Below are positions 1 through 8,399 of a stretch of 64,000 nt of DNA, piece by piece. A program made the position numbers and the translations under genes. Positions within the stretch are counted from its first letter, which is position 1, and each line of letters starts with the position of its first letter. The DNA is from JAHEJA01 sp965656445 (GTDB lineage Bacteria; Pseudomonadota; Alphaproteobacteria; Rhodobacterales; Rhodobacteraceae), in the NCBI GenBank assembly GCA_965656445.1, contig CBFHKO010000003.1, positions 62,001-126,000 on the forward strand, in the 5' to 3' direction. The notes under the pieces were generated by a model, which worked only from the letters and a program-made list of their open reading frames with translations, did no database searches and was not told the DNA's origin.

Positions 1-24
1 ACTCGCCCCGTGTTCTAATTGGTC

Positions 25-3000
25 TTAGCTACACCCAGAGGTTCCACCGCAGGTGTTGCATTTCATACAGGTTCCATTGCGCACCAAAGTGTAGTTACCG
101 CAATCTCCACAGGGATCGCCCTCGTATCCTTGCATTTTCGCTTTGGTCCGCGCATCCATCGGTGCCGTTTCTATGGCCGCTTTGGTTTCAGGAACCAAGG
201 TTTGTACCGCTGCCAAAGGATCGGACATTGTGCTTAGGTCAAAGGCCGTATTTTGCCCCCCTTGCAAGACTACCAATTCCTGAGGAACGCGCTTGCGTAA
301 ATACCCTGATGAGCTGATTTGTTTCAGCACTTCCAATGACTTAGAGGCGCGATCTTCACTTACCTGTTTAACATTGGAAACACCCTCATCTTGACCACGA
401 CCAAGATCATCAAAGGATGCGCCCTCTGGTTTGACATGCGCCAAATCAGTGCGATCCAAATAGCTCACGGCCAATTCGCGGAAGATATAGTCTAGGATAG
501 ATGTGGCGTTCTTGATGCTATCGTTGCCTTGCACCATGCCGGCAGGTTCAAATTTGGTAAAGGTGAACGCATCAACAAATTCCTCTAGCGGCACCCCGTA
601 TTGAAGCCCAACAGAAACCGCGATGGCAAAGTTGTTCATCATGGCGCGGAACCCGGCGCCCTCTTTGTGCATATCAAGGAAGATTTCACCAAGCGACCCA
701 TCCGCATATTCACCCGTGCGCAAGTACACTTTGTGACCGCCCACGATGGCCTTTTGCGTATACCCTTTGCGACGTTCAGGCATCTTGGAGCGCTCGGATT
801 TGTGGATCTCTTTGACGATCACTTTTTCGATGATCTTTTCCGCCAAAACGGCTGCTTTTTCCTGTGTTGATCCAGTTTCAAGCACTTCTGCCGCCTCTTC
901 ATCGTCCTCGACCAAGGCCGCGGCCAAAGGTTGCGACAATTTTGATCCGTCGCGATAAAGTGCATTGGCTTTTACACCCAAGGACCAGCTGAGCTCATAA
1001 GCCTTTTGACAGTCGGTGATGGATGCGTCATTCGCCATGTTGATTGTCTTGGAAATCGCTCCAGAAATAAAAGATTGCGCCGCTGCCATCATGAAGATGT
1101 GGCTGTTAACCGACAGATAACGCTTGCCTTTTTTACCGCATGGGTTGGCGCAATCAAAGATGCTGTAATGCTCTTCCTTAAGGTGCGGTGCCCCCTCTAA
1201 TGTCATTGTGCCACAGACATGATCATTGGCCGCATCTATTTCTGCGCGGCTAAAGCCCAAGTGACGCAAGAGATCAAAAGACGGATCATTCAGCTTGTCA
1301 TTTGGAATGCCCAAAACTTGCGTGCAGAAATCCGCGCCAAGCGTCCATTGATTGAATACAAAGCGGATATCAAAGGCGGATCCAAGAGCCGCTTCGATCT
1401 TGTCGATTTCTGTTTTGGAAAATCCGTGACCCACAAGGCTGGTATGATTGATCACAGGCGCATTGCCGATTGAGCCATGGCCAACCGCATAAGAGACGAT
1501 TTCTTCAATTTCAGAAGATTTATAGCCAAGTTTTGTCAAGGATGCAGGAACGGATTGGTTGATGATTTTGAAATACCCACCACCCGCAAGCTTTTTGAAT
1601 TTCACCAAGGCAAAATCAGGTTCGATGCCTGTTGTGTCACAATCCATCACCAAACCGATGGTGCCTGTGGGCGCGATGACAGAGACTTGAGCGTTACGAT
1701 ATCCGTGCTTTTCCCCCAAACGCAGCGCTTCGTCCCAGCATTCTTTGGACAGGGCAATCAAGTCCTGATCTGGGCAATTGCCGTGATCAAGCGCGACTGG
1801 GTTAACGTTCAACGCCTCATAGCCGTCAGTTTTACCATAGGCCGCTGTGCGGTGATTGCGGATCACGCGGAGCATATGCTCTGCGTTCTTGGCATAACCT
1901 GGGAATGCACCTAATTCACCGGCCATCTCGGCGCTGGTTGCATAGGACACACCTGTCATGATCGCTGTGATCGCACCGCATAGGGCGCGGCCTTCGTCAC
2001 TGTCGTAGCCAAAGCCCATGTTCATGAGCAAACCACCGATATTGGCATAGCCAAGTCCGAGCGTGCGGAAATCATAAGAGCGTTGTGCAATTTCCTTGGA
2101 CGGAAACTGTGCCATCATGACAGAGATTTCCAAGGTCACTGTCCACAGGCGAGAGGCATGAATAAAATCATCCGCTTGGAATTTGCCATCCTTCAGGAAG
2201 GTCAGCAAATTCATTGACGCCAAATTACACGCCGTATCATCCAAGAACATATATTCAGAACACGGGTTTGATCCGCGAATTGCGCCATCTTCTGGACACG
2301 TATGCCATGCATTGACTGTGTCGTGGAATTGGATGCCTGGATCCGCACAGGCCCAAGCCGCATGTCCAACATCTTCCCAGAGATCGCGCGCTTTGATGGT
2401 TTTGGTGACTTCGCCATTCACGCGGCTGATCAAATTCCAATCGCGGTCTTTTTCAACGGCTTGCAAGAAGTCATCTGTCACGCGGATTGAGTTGTTTGAG
2501 TTTTGACCAGACACCGATGCATAGGCTTCAGAGTCCCAATCTGTGTCATAGGTTGGGAATTCGATGCCTTCATAGCCTTGGCGCGCATAGTCCAAAACAC
2601 GTTTTACGTAGGTTTCAGGGATTGCTACCTTTTTCGCTGATCGGATCGCTGATTTCAGAGATGGGTTCTTTGAAGGATCAACAGAATCTTCGCTGCTTCC
2701 ATCCCATGCACGAATGGCCGCGAAGATTTCATTCAGCTTTTGTTCGTGCATTTTGGAACCAGCAACGATGCTCGCCACTTTTTGTTCCTCTTTCACCTTC
2801 CAGTTGATGAATTCTTCGATGTCGGGGTGATCGGCATCCACAATCACCATCTTGGCCGCACGACGGGTCGTGCCGCCTGATTTAATGGCACCTGCCGCGC
2901 GATCCCCAATTTTTAGGAACCCCATCAAACCAGACGACTTGCCCCCCCCAGAGAGGCTTTCTCCCGCGCCTCTCAAAGAGCTAAAGTTTGAGCCCGTTCC

Positions 3001-3666
3001 AGAGCCATATTTAAACAAGCGCGCTTCACGCACCCAGAGATCCATAATACCACCGTCGTTTACCAAATCATCGCTGACGGATTGGATGAAACACGCATGT
3101 GGCTGTGGATGTTCATAAGCTGAGTTGGAGGCAACCAATTTGCCTGACTTGTAATCTACATAGTGATGGCCTTGGCTCGGTCCATCAATTCCATAGGCCC
3201 AGTGAAGACCCGTGTTGAACCATTGTGGGCTGTTAGGCGCGGCTTTTTGCGTGGCAAGCATAAAGCGCATTTCGTCGAAATAGGCCTGTGCATCCTCTTC
3301 GGTGGTGAAATACCCACCTTTCCAACCCCAATAGGTCCAGGCCCCGGCAAGACGATCAAACACTTGTTTGGACGAGGTTTCGCCAACGATCGGCGTATCA
3401 GATTTAGCAGGAACCGAACGCCACAAAAATTCTGGAACGTCCTTTTCTTTGACGCGCTTCAGCTCAGTTGGAACGCCAGCTTTGCGGAAATATTTCTGCG
3501 CAATCACGTCACTTGCAACTTGAGACCATGTTTTCGGGACTTCGACGTTGTCTAAATGAAACACGATGGTCCCATCAGGATTGCGGATTTCCGAAGTGGT
3601 CGTTGTGAATTCGATTGCGCTATATGCGTCTTGTCCTGCCGTCGTAAACTTGCGTTCGATTTTCAT
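25..3666 (-). CDS. nrdJ: Vitamin B12-dependent (class II) ribonucleoside-diphosphate reductase
   Basis: Makes deoxyribonucleotides using adenosylcobalamin as radical source, in the cytoplasm, with or without oxygen. The 1213-residue protein carries the RNR signature: Cys192 (HACFIQ) and Cys480 (TACNLAS) are in the positions of the redox pair, and N467, C469 and E471 in NPCSE form the catalytic triad with the thiyl-radical cysteine. GSGTGSNFSS (221-230) is a substrate-loop motif, and APTGTIG lies in the barrel. A TSCPD-type domain occupies roughly residues 990-1110. The C-terminus is a cysteine-rich tail (CGDCG, then CMKC and CGG), typical of long NrdJ proteins and probably the zinc/thiol relay. 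The ATG has AGGA about 7 bases upstream. It is monocistronic and divergent from the gene at 4229. The length is normal for the alphaproteobacterial family. Confidence 0.97.
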   Translation of the reverse strand: MKIERKFTTAGQDAYSAIEFTTTTSEIRNPDGTIVFHLDNVEVPKTWSQVASDVIAQKYFRKAGVPTELKRVKEKDVPEFLWRSVPAKSDTPIVGETSSKQVFDRLAGAWTYWGWKGGYFTTEEDAQAYFDEMRFMLATQKAAPNSPQWFNTGLHWAYGIDGPSQGHHYVDYKSGKLVASNSAYEHPQPHACFIQSVSDDLVNDGGIMDLWVREARLFKYGSGTGSNFSSLRGAGESLSGGGKSSGLMGFLKIGDRAAGAIKSGGTTRRAAKMVIVDADHPDIEEFINWKVKEEQKVASIVAGSKMHEQKLNEIFAAIRAWDGSSEDSVDPSKNPSLKSAIRSAKKVAIPETYVKRVLDYARQGYEGIEFPTYDTDWDSEAYASVSGQNSNNSIRVTDDFLQAVEKDRDWNLISRVNGEVTKTIKARDLWEDVGHAAWACADPGIQFHDTVNAWHTCPEDGAIRGSNPCSEYMFLDDTACNLASMNLLTFLKDGKFQADDFIHASRLWTVTLEISVMMAQFPSKEIAQRSYDFRTLGLGYANIGGLLMNMGFGYDSDEGRALCGAITAIMTGVSYATSAEMAGELGAFPGYAKNAEHMLRVIRNHRTAAYGKTDGYEALNVNPVALDHGNCPDQDLIALSKECWDEALRLGEKHGYRNAQVSVIAPTGTIGLVMDCDTTGIEPDFALVKFKKLAGGGYFKIINQSVPASLTKLGYKSSEIEEIVSYAVGHGSIGNAPVINHTSLVGHGFSKTEIDKIEAALGSAFDIRFVFNQWTLGADFCTQVLGIPNDKLNDPSFDLLRHLGFSRAEIDAANDHVCGTMTLEGAPHLKEEHYSIFDCANPCGKKGKRYLSVNSHIFMMAAAQSFISGAISKTINMANDASITDCQKAYELSWSLGVKANALYRDGSKLSQPLAAALVEDDEEAAEVLETGSTQEKAAVLAEKIIEKVIVKEIHKSERSKMPERRKGYTQKAIVGGHKVYLRTGEYADGSLGEIFLDMHKEGAGFRAMMNNFAIAVSVGLQYGVPLEEFVDAFTFTKFEPAGMVQGNDSIKNATSILDYIFRELAVSYLDRTDLAHVKPEGASFDDLGRGQDEGVSNVKQVSEDRASKSLEVLKQISSSGYLRKRVPQELVVLQGGQNTAFDLSTMSDPLAAVQTLVPETKAAIETAPMDARTKAKMQGYEGDPCGDCGNYTLVRNGTCMKCNTCGGTSGCS

Positions 3667-3687
3667 GTTACGTCCTGTCCCAAATCA

Positions 3688-3715
3688 ATTATAGTACACG
3701 CCGCACAGGTGTTAG
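3688..3715 (-). promoter_or_regulatory. Putative nrdJ promoter
   Basis: Reading the minus strand there is a perfect TATAAT (3688-3693) and, 16 bases upstream, CTAACA (3710-3715), four of six matches to TTGACA. Initiation would fall about 15-20 bases before the nrdJ ATG, giving a very short leader. This is pattern matching only. Confidence 0.4.
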
Positions 3716-3917
3716 CCCAATTGAGCAGTCCTATGTCAGCGCTGAAAAGCCTAATCCACCAAGACACCTACGAACCAAAGTTACACAACATGTAGTATGC
3801 CTTATTTTGCGGTCCCACTAATTGACGTGTTATCGCACAAGTCGTCAATAATTATTTTTGAATTTTTCAATCAGTTTCTAATTGACGCCATAAATCTACG
3901 GACGTGATCTGACGCAT

Positions 3918-3937
3918 CCTAACTTTTGTAAGTTAGG
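3918..3937. repeat. Perfect 8-bp inverted repeat with 4-base loop
   Basis: The arms CCTAACTT and AAGTTAGG are separated by TTGT. There is no T-run on either side, so it is not a standard Rho-independent terminator. It could be an operator or a leader hairpin for either divergent gene. Confidence 0.5.
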
Positions 3938-4004
3938 CCCTGTCCTGATCTCAATTTTGAAAAACTGTTGAACTAGTAGGGTTTAGGTTTTTCTGTTCGC
4001 GTAC

Positions 4005-4056
4005 TGCCTCACACACCCCACCATCCGAATCTATGGAGGCACATAGCCTGACGGAT
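4005..4056. other. Nested hairpin with possible loop-to-upstream pseudoknot
   Basis: ATCCG (4023-4027) pairs with CGGAT (4052-4056) and CTATG (4031-4035) with CATAG (4042-4046). The six-base loop GAGGCA (4036-4041) is the exact complement of TGCCTC at 4005-4010. The same pairing is possible on either strand. It lies about 170 bases before the gene at 4229 and about 340 bases before nrdJ. It could be a structured 5' leader element, or chance. Confidence 0.35.
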
Positions 4057-4151
4057 AAATGAAAAATTTATTGTAAGGTTTTTGGAGAGGTTGCTAAAAC
4101 GCATCAGTCGAAAATTCGCGCCAAGCCAATCCCCAAGAAGAATTTACCGAA

Positions 4152-4169
4152 CTGTCACAAAATTTTGCC
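4152..4169 (+). promoter_or_regulatory. Possible PhoB box
   Basis: CTGTCAC followed by AAAA matches the first heptamer and spacer of the PhoB consensus exactly. The second heptamer, TTTTGCC, is poor. It lies 60 bases before the gene at 4229, which would fit phosphate control if that gene encodes a PhoX-like phosphatase. Weak evidence. Confidence 0.25.
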
Positions 4170-4228
4170 CTTCTGGTTACGTTTGATGACGACACCTTAA
4201 GTATTACAACCTCAACAGGGAGTCTTTT

Positions 4229-6271
4229 ATGACCTTTTTCCGACTGTCCTCAATCGTCTTGGGCGCGCCTTTGATGATGACAACTGCTTTGACTGCTTAT
4301 GCTGGTGGTCACAGTGCAAAAACTATTGGCCAAACAACCGCTTTGATCCCAGAAGCAGGCTTGGCAACATCTGAATTGAAAGATGGCGAAAGCGCAAACA
4401 CCAATTTCCCGTATGCGAATTTCAAAGCCCTCGCCACAGTTGGTGAAGTTGACGCCGAGACAGGCATGGCACTTACTGGCTACCCAGATGGTCAAGCGGC
4501 ATGGTTGGCAGACAATGACACAGTACGTGTTGTGTATCAGTCCGAATCTTACGCGACTATGGGCCGCGCGCCAAAGCCTGAAACATACCCATGGGTTATG
4601 GAGAACGGCGTTTCTTTCACTGGATCACACATCCACACAATCGACTTCGACCGCGCAGCATTTGCTGATTTCATGAAAACAGACGCGGCCGCTGCGACAA
4701 TGGTCAAAGGCTCAGGCAAACTGTTCCACACAGTTTACAATGCGTTTGGCGAAAAAGTTGCGGCACCGTCATATGATCCAACAGACTTGGCCGGAATATG
4801 GGGCAACCAAACACGCCCAGACGGCACGTTGATCCCATTCGCTGCAAAATCACGTCTCAGCGAAGCTGACTATTTCTTCCAAAGCTTCTGTGGCGCTTGG
4901 TACGAAGAAGCCAATAAATACGGTCAAGGCATGGGCTTTGCGGATGATGTTTGGCTCGCGGCTGAAGAATGGGAAATCGGACGTATGTTCCCAGCGGGTT
5001 CTGCGGACTCAGCGGCGACTATGGGCCTAGCCAGTGTTGTTGTCGACATCGCAAACGGCGTTGCCTACACCGCCCCTGCTTTGGGTCAAACAGGCTATGA
5101 AAAAATGATGCCGATCAACTCGGGTCACAAAGATTACGTTGTTGTCGTCACATCTGGCTACAACCACGGCCAAGAGCCAAGCCCACTTAAAGTTTACGTC
5201 GGCATGAAAGATCGCAATGCCGACGGTTCAAAAATCGACTATGCAACAGCGAATGAGCGCGACAGCTTCTTGGCACGTAATGGTTTGTTGTTCGGTAAAC
5301 TCTACGGCATGGCTGTGACAAACGAAACAGCGGCACAATTGGTTGATGAACCAAACCCAGCAAGCAAAATGATTGATGACTACATTCGCGATGCGGATGC
5401 ACCAAATTCATTTGCTGCAACTTATGTTCCAACATCCTACCAATGGGGCGGATGGGACAAGCCAGTTGCCGTACAAGACACAGAAATGATGCTTTGGGAA
5501 AACGAAAAAGAACAGCCTGAAGGTCACATCTATTTCAACGGTGACAGCAAAGTTGAGCATGTTGCTGGGGATCCATCTGGCGCACCACGCTATTTTGCCA
5601 ACATGACAAACAAAGGCGGCTTGTTCGCGGTTGATTTCGGTGCTTTCGACTTCGATGGCGAAACACTTCCAGCAGCCTTGCCTGCAACAGTGACACGCAC
5701 AGTGGCCGCGGTTGACGGCGCCCTCACGCTCAAGATCGGCAACGAAGGCAAAACGGTTGATGGTGATGCGTCTACGCACATGGAAAAAGCCGTTGCCCAA
5801 ATGGTTGCACCTGATGGCCTTTACTGGTCAAAAACATCTGACGGGGAATACCTCATCGTTGACGAAGATTCAGGCAACGATTACGGCGAGCGTAAGTATG
5901 TTTTGACGATCGATGGCGACATGAACGTCACTGATGCGCATTTGCTCGGCCTAGCCGGCGGCAAGTTCAGCTCACGTTACCAAGCGGGCGTGTCCGCCTT
6001 GGGTGATGCGTTCACAAAGCCAGGCACAAGTGAGTTTTCTGGCTCATGGCCTGTCACAGCCTTGATCGAACGCAAAGCAGACGGTTCTTTCTATTCAATG
6101 GATGAATTGGCTGGCACAGGTCGCCAAGACGTACGCGGAACCATTGCAACTGCAGATCAAACCTTCATCGGTGTTGTTCAAGCGCGCTCTGAATCATCTG
6201 GCGCAGTTGAAGCCAATGGCGGCGACGCAGGTGGTCAAATCTTTATGTTCACAATGAACCCAAAAGATTAA
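4229..6271 (+). CDS. Secreted protein, possibly PhoX/DUF839-type
   Basis: This 680-residue protein starts with a Sec-type signal peptide (residues about 1-25, ending in AYA-GG), so it should be periplasmic or exported. The mature part is acidic and glycine-rich, with many short Asp/Gly turns (for example DEDSGNDYGE and DGDMN) that suggest calcium binding and a beta-propeller. Length and composition resemble PhoX/DUF839 phosphatases, but I do not see a decisive catalytic motif, so the function is open; a phytase-like or other surface hydrolase is possible. There is only one cysteine in the mature part (FFQSFCGAW). The ATG is preceded by AGGGAG at good spacing, and a strong terminator follows at once, so it is transcribed alone. 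A possible Pho box upstream is the only hint of regulation. Confidence 0.5.
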   Translation: MTFFRLSSIVLGAPLMMTTALTAYAGGHSAKTIGQTTALIPEAGLATSELKDGESANTNFPYANFKALATVGEVDAETGMALTGYPDGQAAWLADNDTVRVVYQSESYATMGRAPKPETYPWVMENGVSFTGSHIHTIDFDRAAFADFMKTDAAAATMVKGSGKLFHTVYNAFGEKVAAPSYDPTDLAGIWGNQTRPDGTLIPFAAKSRLSEADYFFQSFCGAWYEEANKYGQGMGFADDVWLAAEEWEIGRMFPAGSADSAATMGLASVVVDIANGVAYTAPALGQTGYEKMMPINSGHKDYVVVVTSGYNHGQEPSPLKVYVGMKDRNADGSKIDYATANERDSFLARNGLLFGKLYGMAVTNETAAQLVDEPNPASKMIDDYIRDADAPNSFAATYVPTSYQWGGWDKPVAVQDTEMMLWENEKEQPEGHIYFNGDSKVEHVAGDPSGAPRYFANMTNKGGLFAVDFGAFDFDGETLPAALPATVTRTVAAVDGALTLKIGNEGKTVDGDASTHMEKAVAQMVAPDGLYWSKTSDGEYLIVDEDSGNDYGERKYVLTIDGDMNVTDAHLLGLAGGKFSSRYQAGVSALGDAFTKPGTSEFSGSWPVTALIERKADGSFYSMDELAGTGRQDVRGTIATADQTFIGVVQARSESSGAVEANGGDAGGQIFMFTMNPKD

Positions 6272-6289
6272 TCTAACCCAAAACCAAGA

Positions 6290-6316
6290 AAAGCGCCCAC
6301 ATCTGTTGGGCGCTTT
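6290..6316 (+). terminator. Rho-independent terminator
   Basis: A perfect 10-bp stem (AAAGCGCCCA and TGGGCGCTTT) with a 7-base loop is followed by TGTTATTT. It starts 19 bases after the stop codon of the 4229-6271 gene. Confidence 0.85.
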
Positions 6317-6395
6317 GTTATTTCTACGGCCAATACGACCGAAGTGAACCTGGGCAAAGCTACCCTAGCTAATAGTCATAACAATGTTTTTAAAA

Positions 6396-6472
6396 TGGTC
6401 GGGACGGCAAGATTCGAACTTGCGACCTACGGTACCCAAAACCGTCGCGCTACCAGGCTGCGCTACGCCCCG
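6396..6472 (-). tRNA. tRNA-Pro (anticodon TGG)
   Basis: The minus strand folds into a full 77-base cloverleaf. The acceptor stem CGGGGCG pairs with CGTCCCG (one G-T pair). The D arm has GCGC pairs around AGCCTGGTA, the anticodon loop is TTTGGGT (anticodon TGG, proline), and the T arm carries TTCGAAT. The CCA end is encoded in the DNA. It lies between convergent genes and may be transcribed on its own. Confidence 0.96.
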
Positions 6473-6556
6473 ACTGACGCGGTGTCTAAACAATGTCTTT
6501 CGATTTGAAAAGGCCTATTTCCATAAAAAAGAAGGAAATACATAATTTTTTTCAAA

Positions 6557-7045
6557 TCATTGACAGACCCAAGTTAAGTCCTCTGAATTGTTCGGATTTG
6601 ACAGGTGGTCCCCTGTTGAAATCCCTAGGAGAGAGACCAAACCTGCATTCAGCTCCAGTACAAATTTAATCCTCTCACCGCCAAAAACAGGTGTTTCATC
6701 GAGGGGGGTAGCATTTTCGTGGATATTGACGATTTCACCAGTTTGATCGGCAAAGATCATATCCAGACGAAGGAGTGTATTCTTCATCCAGAAAGACGTG
6801 CGTTTTTCTCTGGGAAATTCAAAGATCATGCCAGACATCTTGTCCATGGAGGTGCGATACATGAGCCCTTGAGCTTGCTCCTCAGGTGTGATCGCGACCT
6901 CTACTGTAAAATTAGCAGATCCAAAACCGCCAGTTATTGTGGCGGTATCATTGTCACAAGACTGCGCAACGCCCATACCTGACACTATCAAGTAAGTGAG
7001 GACGGCTAGAACACTTGCTGTTATTTTGTTTGCGCGTTTTCCCAT
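6557..7045 (-). CDS. DUF192 family secreted protein
   Basis: A small exported protein of 162 residues with a signal peptide (about residues 1-28) and a single DUF192 domain over most of the rest. Recognisable family features are the GLMYRTSM segment, FPREKRTSFWMKNT, LDMIFAD and the closing VLELNAG stretch. The family folds as a small beta-barrel and its biochemical role is unknown. An upstream in-frame TTG at 7051 is possible, but the ATG at 7045 has GAGG at better spacing. The start lies inside the 3' end of the cold-shock gene (25-base overlap), so the two are probably translationally coupled. The stop is followed by about 80 bases and then tRNA-Pro. Confidence 0.85.
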   Translation of the reverse strand: MGKRANKITASVLAVLTYLIVSGMGVAQSCDNDTATITGGFGSANFTVEVAITPEEQAQGLMYRTSMDKMSGMIFEFPREKRTSFWMKNTLLRLDMIFADQTGEIVNIHENATPLDETPVFGGERIKFVLELNAGLVSLLGISTGDHLSNPNNSEDLTWVCQ

Positions 7046-7551
7046 GGACAAACCTCAGCGGCCATTTTGCCACGCTTGCCATTCATTATGCGCAAGCTTA
7101 CGGCTTCGCCTGCTATCAAATCAGCAAGTCCAGAGCGACGCAAGACTTCGATGTGAACAAATATATCAGCGCTATCACCAAAGGCATTTGCAAAGCCAAA
7201 TCCCTTGCCCTTGTCAAACCACTTCACGCGCGCAGGAAGGAGCGGCAATAACTTTAGGTCTTGTAAATCAACTTCCTCAAAATCTGCTAAAGGCGCGGAT
7301 GACATTTGAGGAGCTTCAACAGTAACGATCTCGACAGCCTGCATACCGCGATCTGTGTTCTGCCCTAAAAAGGTTATTCTAGCGTTATCAGCAATTGAGC
7401 TTTGCCCGAAGTTACGCAAAACGTTAGCGTGCAAGAGAACATCGTCTCCTGTTTCTTCTGAAACTATGAAGCCAAATCCTTTAGCTGGATCGAACCATTT
7501 CACAATTCCATTCAGCGTTTGCTGCTCGTTATCTTGTCCCACGTCAATCAC
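7021..7551 (-). CDS. Cold-shock protein with two CSD domains
   Basis: The 176-residue protein has two OB-fold cold-shock domains: about residues 14-80 (KWFDPAKGFGFI, then VLLHA) and about 107-172 (KWFDKGKGFGFA, then IFVHI). These are the RNP1 and RNP2 RNA-binding motifs. Most cold-shock proteins have one domain of about 70 residues; the tandem form is common in Rhodobacterales. It probably acts as an RNA chaperone or transcription antiterminator. The start is a GTG with only a weak purine tract upstream, so the exact N-terminus is uncertain; a second GTG lies three codons further. It is followed by the overlapping DUF192 gene. The preceding 127 bases are AT-rich and probably hold the promoter. 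Confidence 0.9.
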   Translation of the reverse strand: MIDVGQDNEQQTLNGIVKWFDPAKGFGFIVSEETGDDVLLHANVLRNFGQSSIADNARITFLGQNTDRGMQAVEIVTVEAPQMSSAPLADFEEVDLQDLKLLPLLPARVKWFDKGKGFGFANAFGDSADIFVHIEVLRRSGLADLIAGEAVSLRIMNGKRGKMAAEVCPWENAQTK

Positions 7552-7678
7552 CGATTTTCTTGTTCATCCCACTTATAGTCTTGCTATAATATACTTATGG
7601 ATTGCAACAATAATAAATCGTTGTATATCAGGTACTTGCAATTCGCGTGACGCGAAATTTTACTCACGAAGCACTAAA

Positions 7679-8281
7679 TTACGGGTTCAGCCTTTGTTTA
7701 CCCCACGAGTCGCTAACTCTTTGACGTTTAAAAACAAATCGGTCATGCAACCTAAAGTCACCATCGGCCCAGAGCTCAATCTCCAAAGGTATAATCCGAA
7801 ATCCCCCCCAAAACGGTGGACGCGTCGGATTTGTTCCCTGTGCGGCGGTGACTTTGGCAACTTCGGCAATCAGAGCCGCCCGTGACGACAAGGGTTGCGA
7901 TTGCTGAGAGGCCCAAGCGCCCAATCTGCTCTTTAGGGATCGCGAGTTATAATAGGCGTCTGCTTGAGGTCCCTCTTCTTTCTCAACAATACCACGCACG
8001 CGCACTTGGCGGCGCAACGATTTCCAATGCATGACAAAGGCGGCCTTACCTGCGGAGTCCATTTCTTGGGCCTTTTGGCTGCCGTAATTTGTGTAAAAGA
8101 CAAATCCGTTATCTTCGATGTCTTTCAAGAGAACCATACGCGCATTCGGCATGCCTGAGGCATCAACCGTCGACAGGGCGATCGCATTGGGATCGTTGAT
8201 CTCGCTACCCTCCGCCTCGCTTAGCCAGCGTTTTGCGATCTCGATTGGGTTATCCCCTGCAAAGATGTCTTTGGTGCTCAT
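7679..8281 (-). CDS. pdxH: Pyridoxine/pyridoxamine 5'-phosphate oxidase
   Basis: FMN-dependent oxidase that makes pyridoxal 5'-phosphate from PNP or PMP, the last step of vitamin B6 synthesis and salvage. The 200-residue length fits the family. Visible motifs are RMVLLK (FMN phosphate contact), FYTNYGSQKA, the WASQQSQ segment and the closing WGKQRLNP, which is a near-invariant C-terminus. The ATG is at 8279-8281. The gene diverges from fabI across about 118 bases. Its product serves PLP enzymes in general, including the aminotransferase and PLP lyase found in this window. Confidence 0.96.
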   Translation of the reverse strand: MSTKDIFAGDNPIEIAKRWLSEAEGSEINDPNAIALSTVDASGMPNARMVLLKDIEDNGFVFYTNYGSQKAQEMDSAGKAAFVMHWKSLRRQVRVRGIVEKEEGPQADAYYNSRSLKSRLGAWASQQSQPLSSRAALIAEVAKVTAAQGTNPTRPPFWGGFRIIPLEIELWADGDFRLHDRFVFKRQRVSDSWGKQRLNP

Positions 8282-8399
8282 GGAGTGCCTCTTGTTCTAT
8301 TAATGCCAATTGTCGCCAGACTAACGTGTCATGCTGCTTGATGCTATGGGCGCAATGCCCTAAACGGTACTAAAAGGCAAAATGGGTGGAGATAACCGA

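Larger units (their letters stand above)
3667..4228. other. Structured intergenic region between nrdJ and the divergent secreted-protein gene
   Basis: These 562 bases hold no convincing ORF; the one 79-codon plus-strand frame is mostly antisense to nrdJ. I see a possible nrdJ promoter (3688-3715), three copies of ATTGACG (3821-3827 and 3881-3887 direct, 3843-3849 inverted), a perfect 8-bp hairpin (3918-3937), a two-tier hairpin with a loop complementary to an upstream hexamer (4005-4056), and a possible Pho box (4152-4169). The segment 3841-3880 is very AT-rich. No match to cobalamin riboswitch core elements was found on the nrdJ side. Confidence 0.6.

Noticed and set aside
1477..1914. Antisense ORF of 145 codons in nrdJ
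   Set aside because: Opposite to conserved catalytic segments of nrdJ, no ribosome site, no recognisable product.
3667..4228. Cobalamin riboswitch before nrdJ
   Set aside because: A TCAGGA segment on the minus strand (near 3945) recalls the B12 box, but the rest of the conserved core (GGTG, CCCGC, CACTG elements) is not present.
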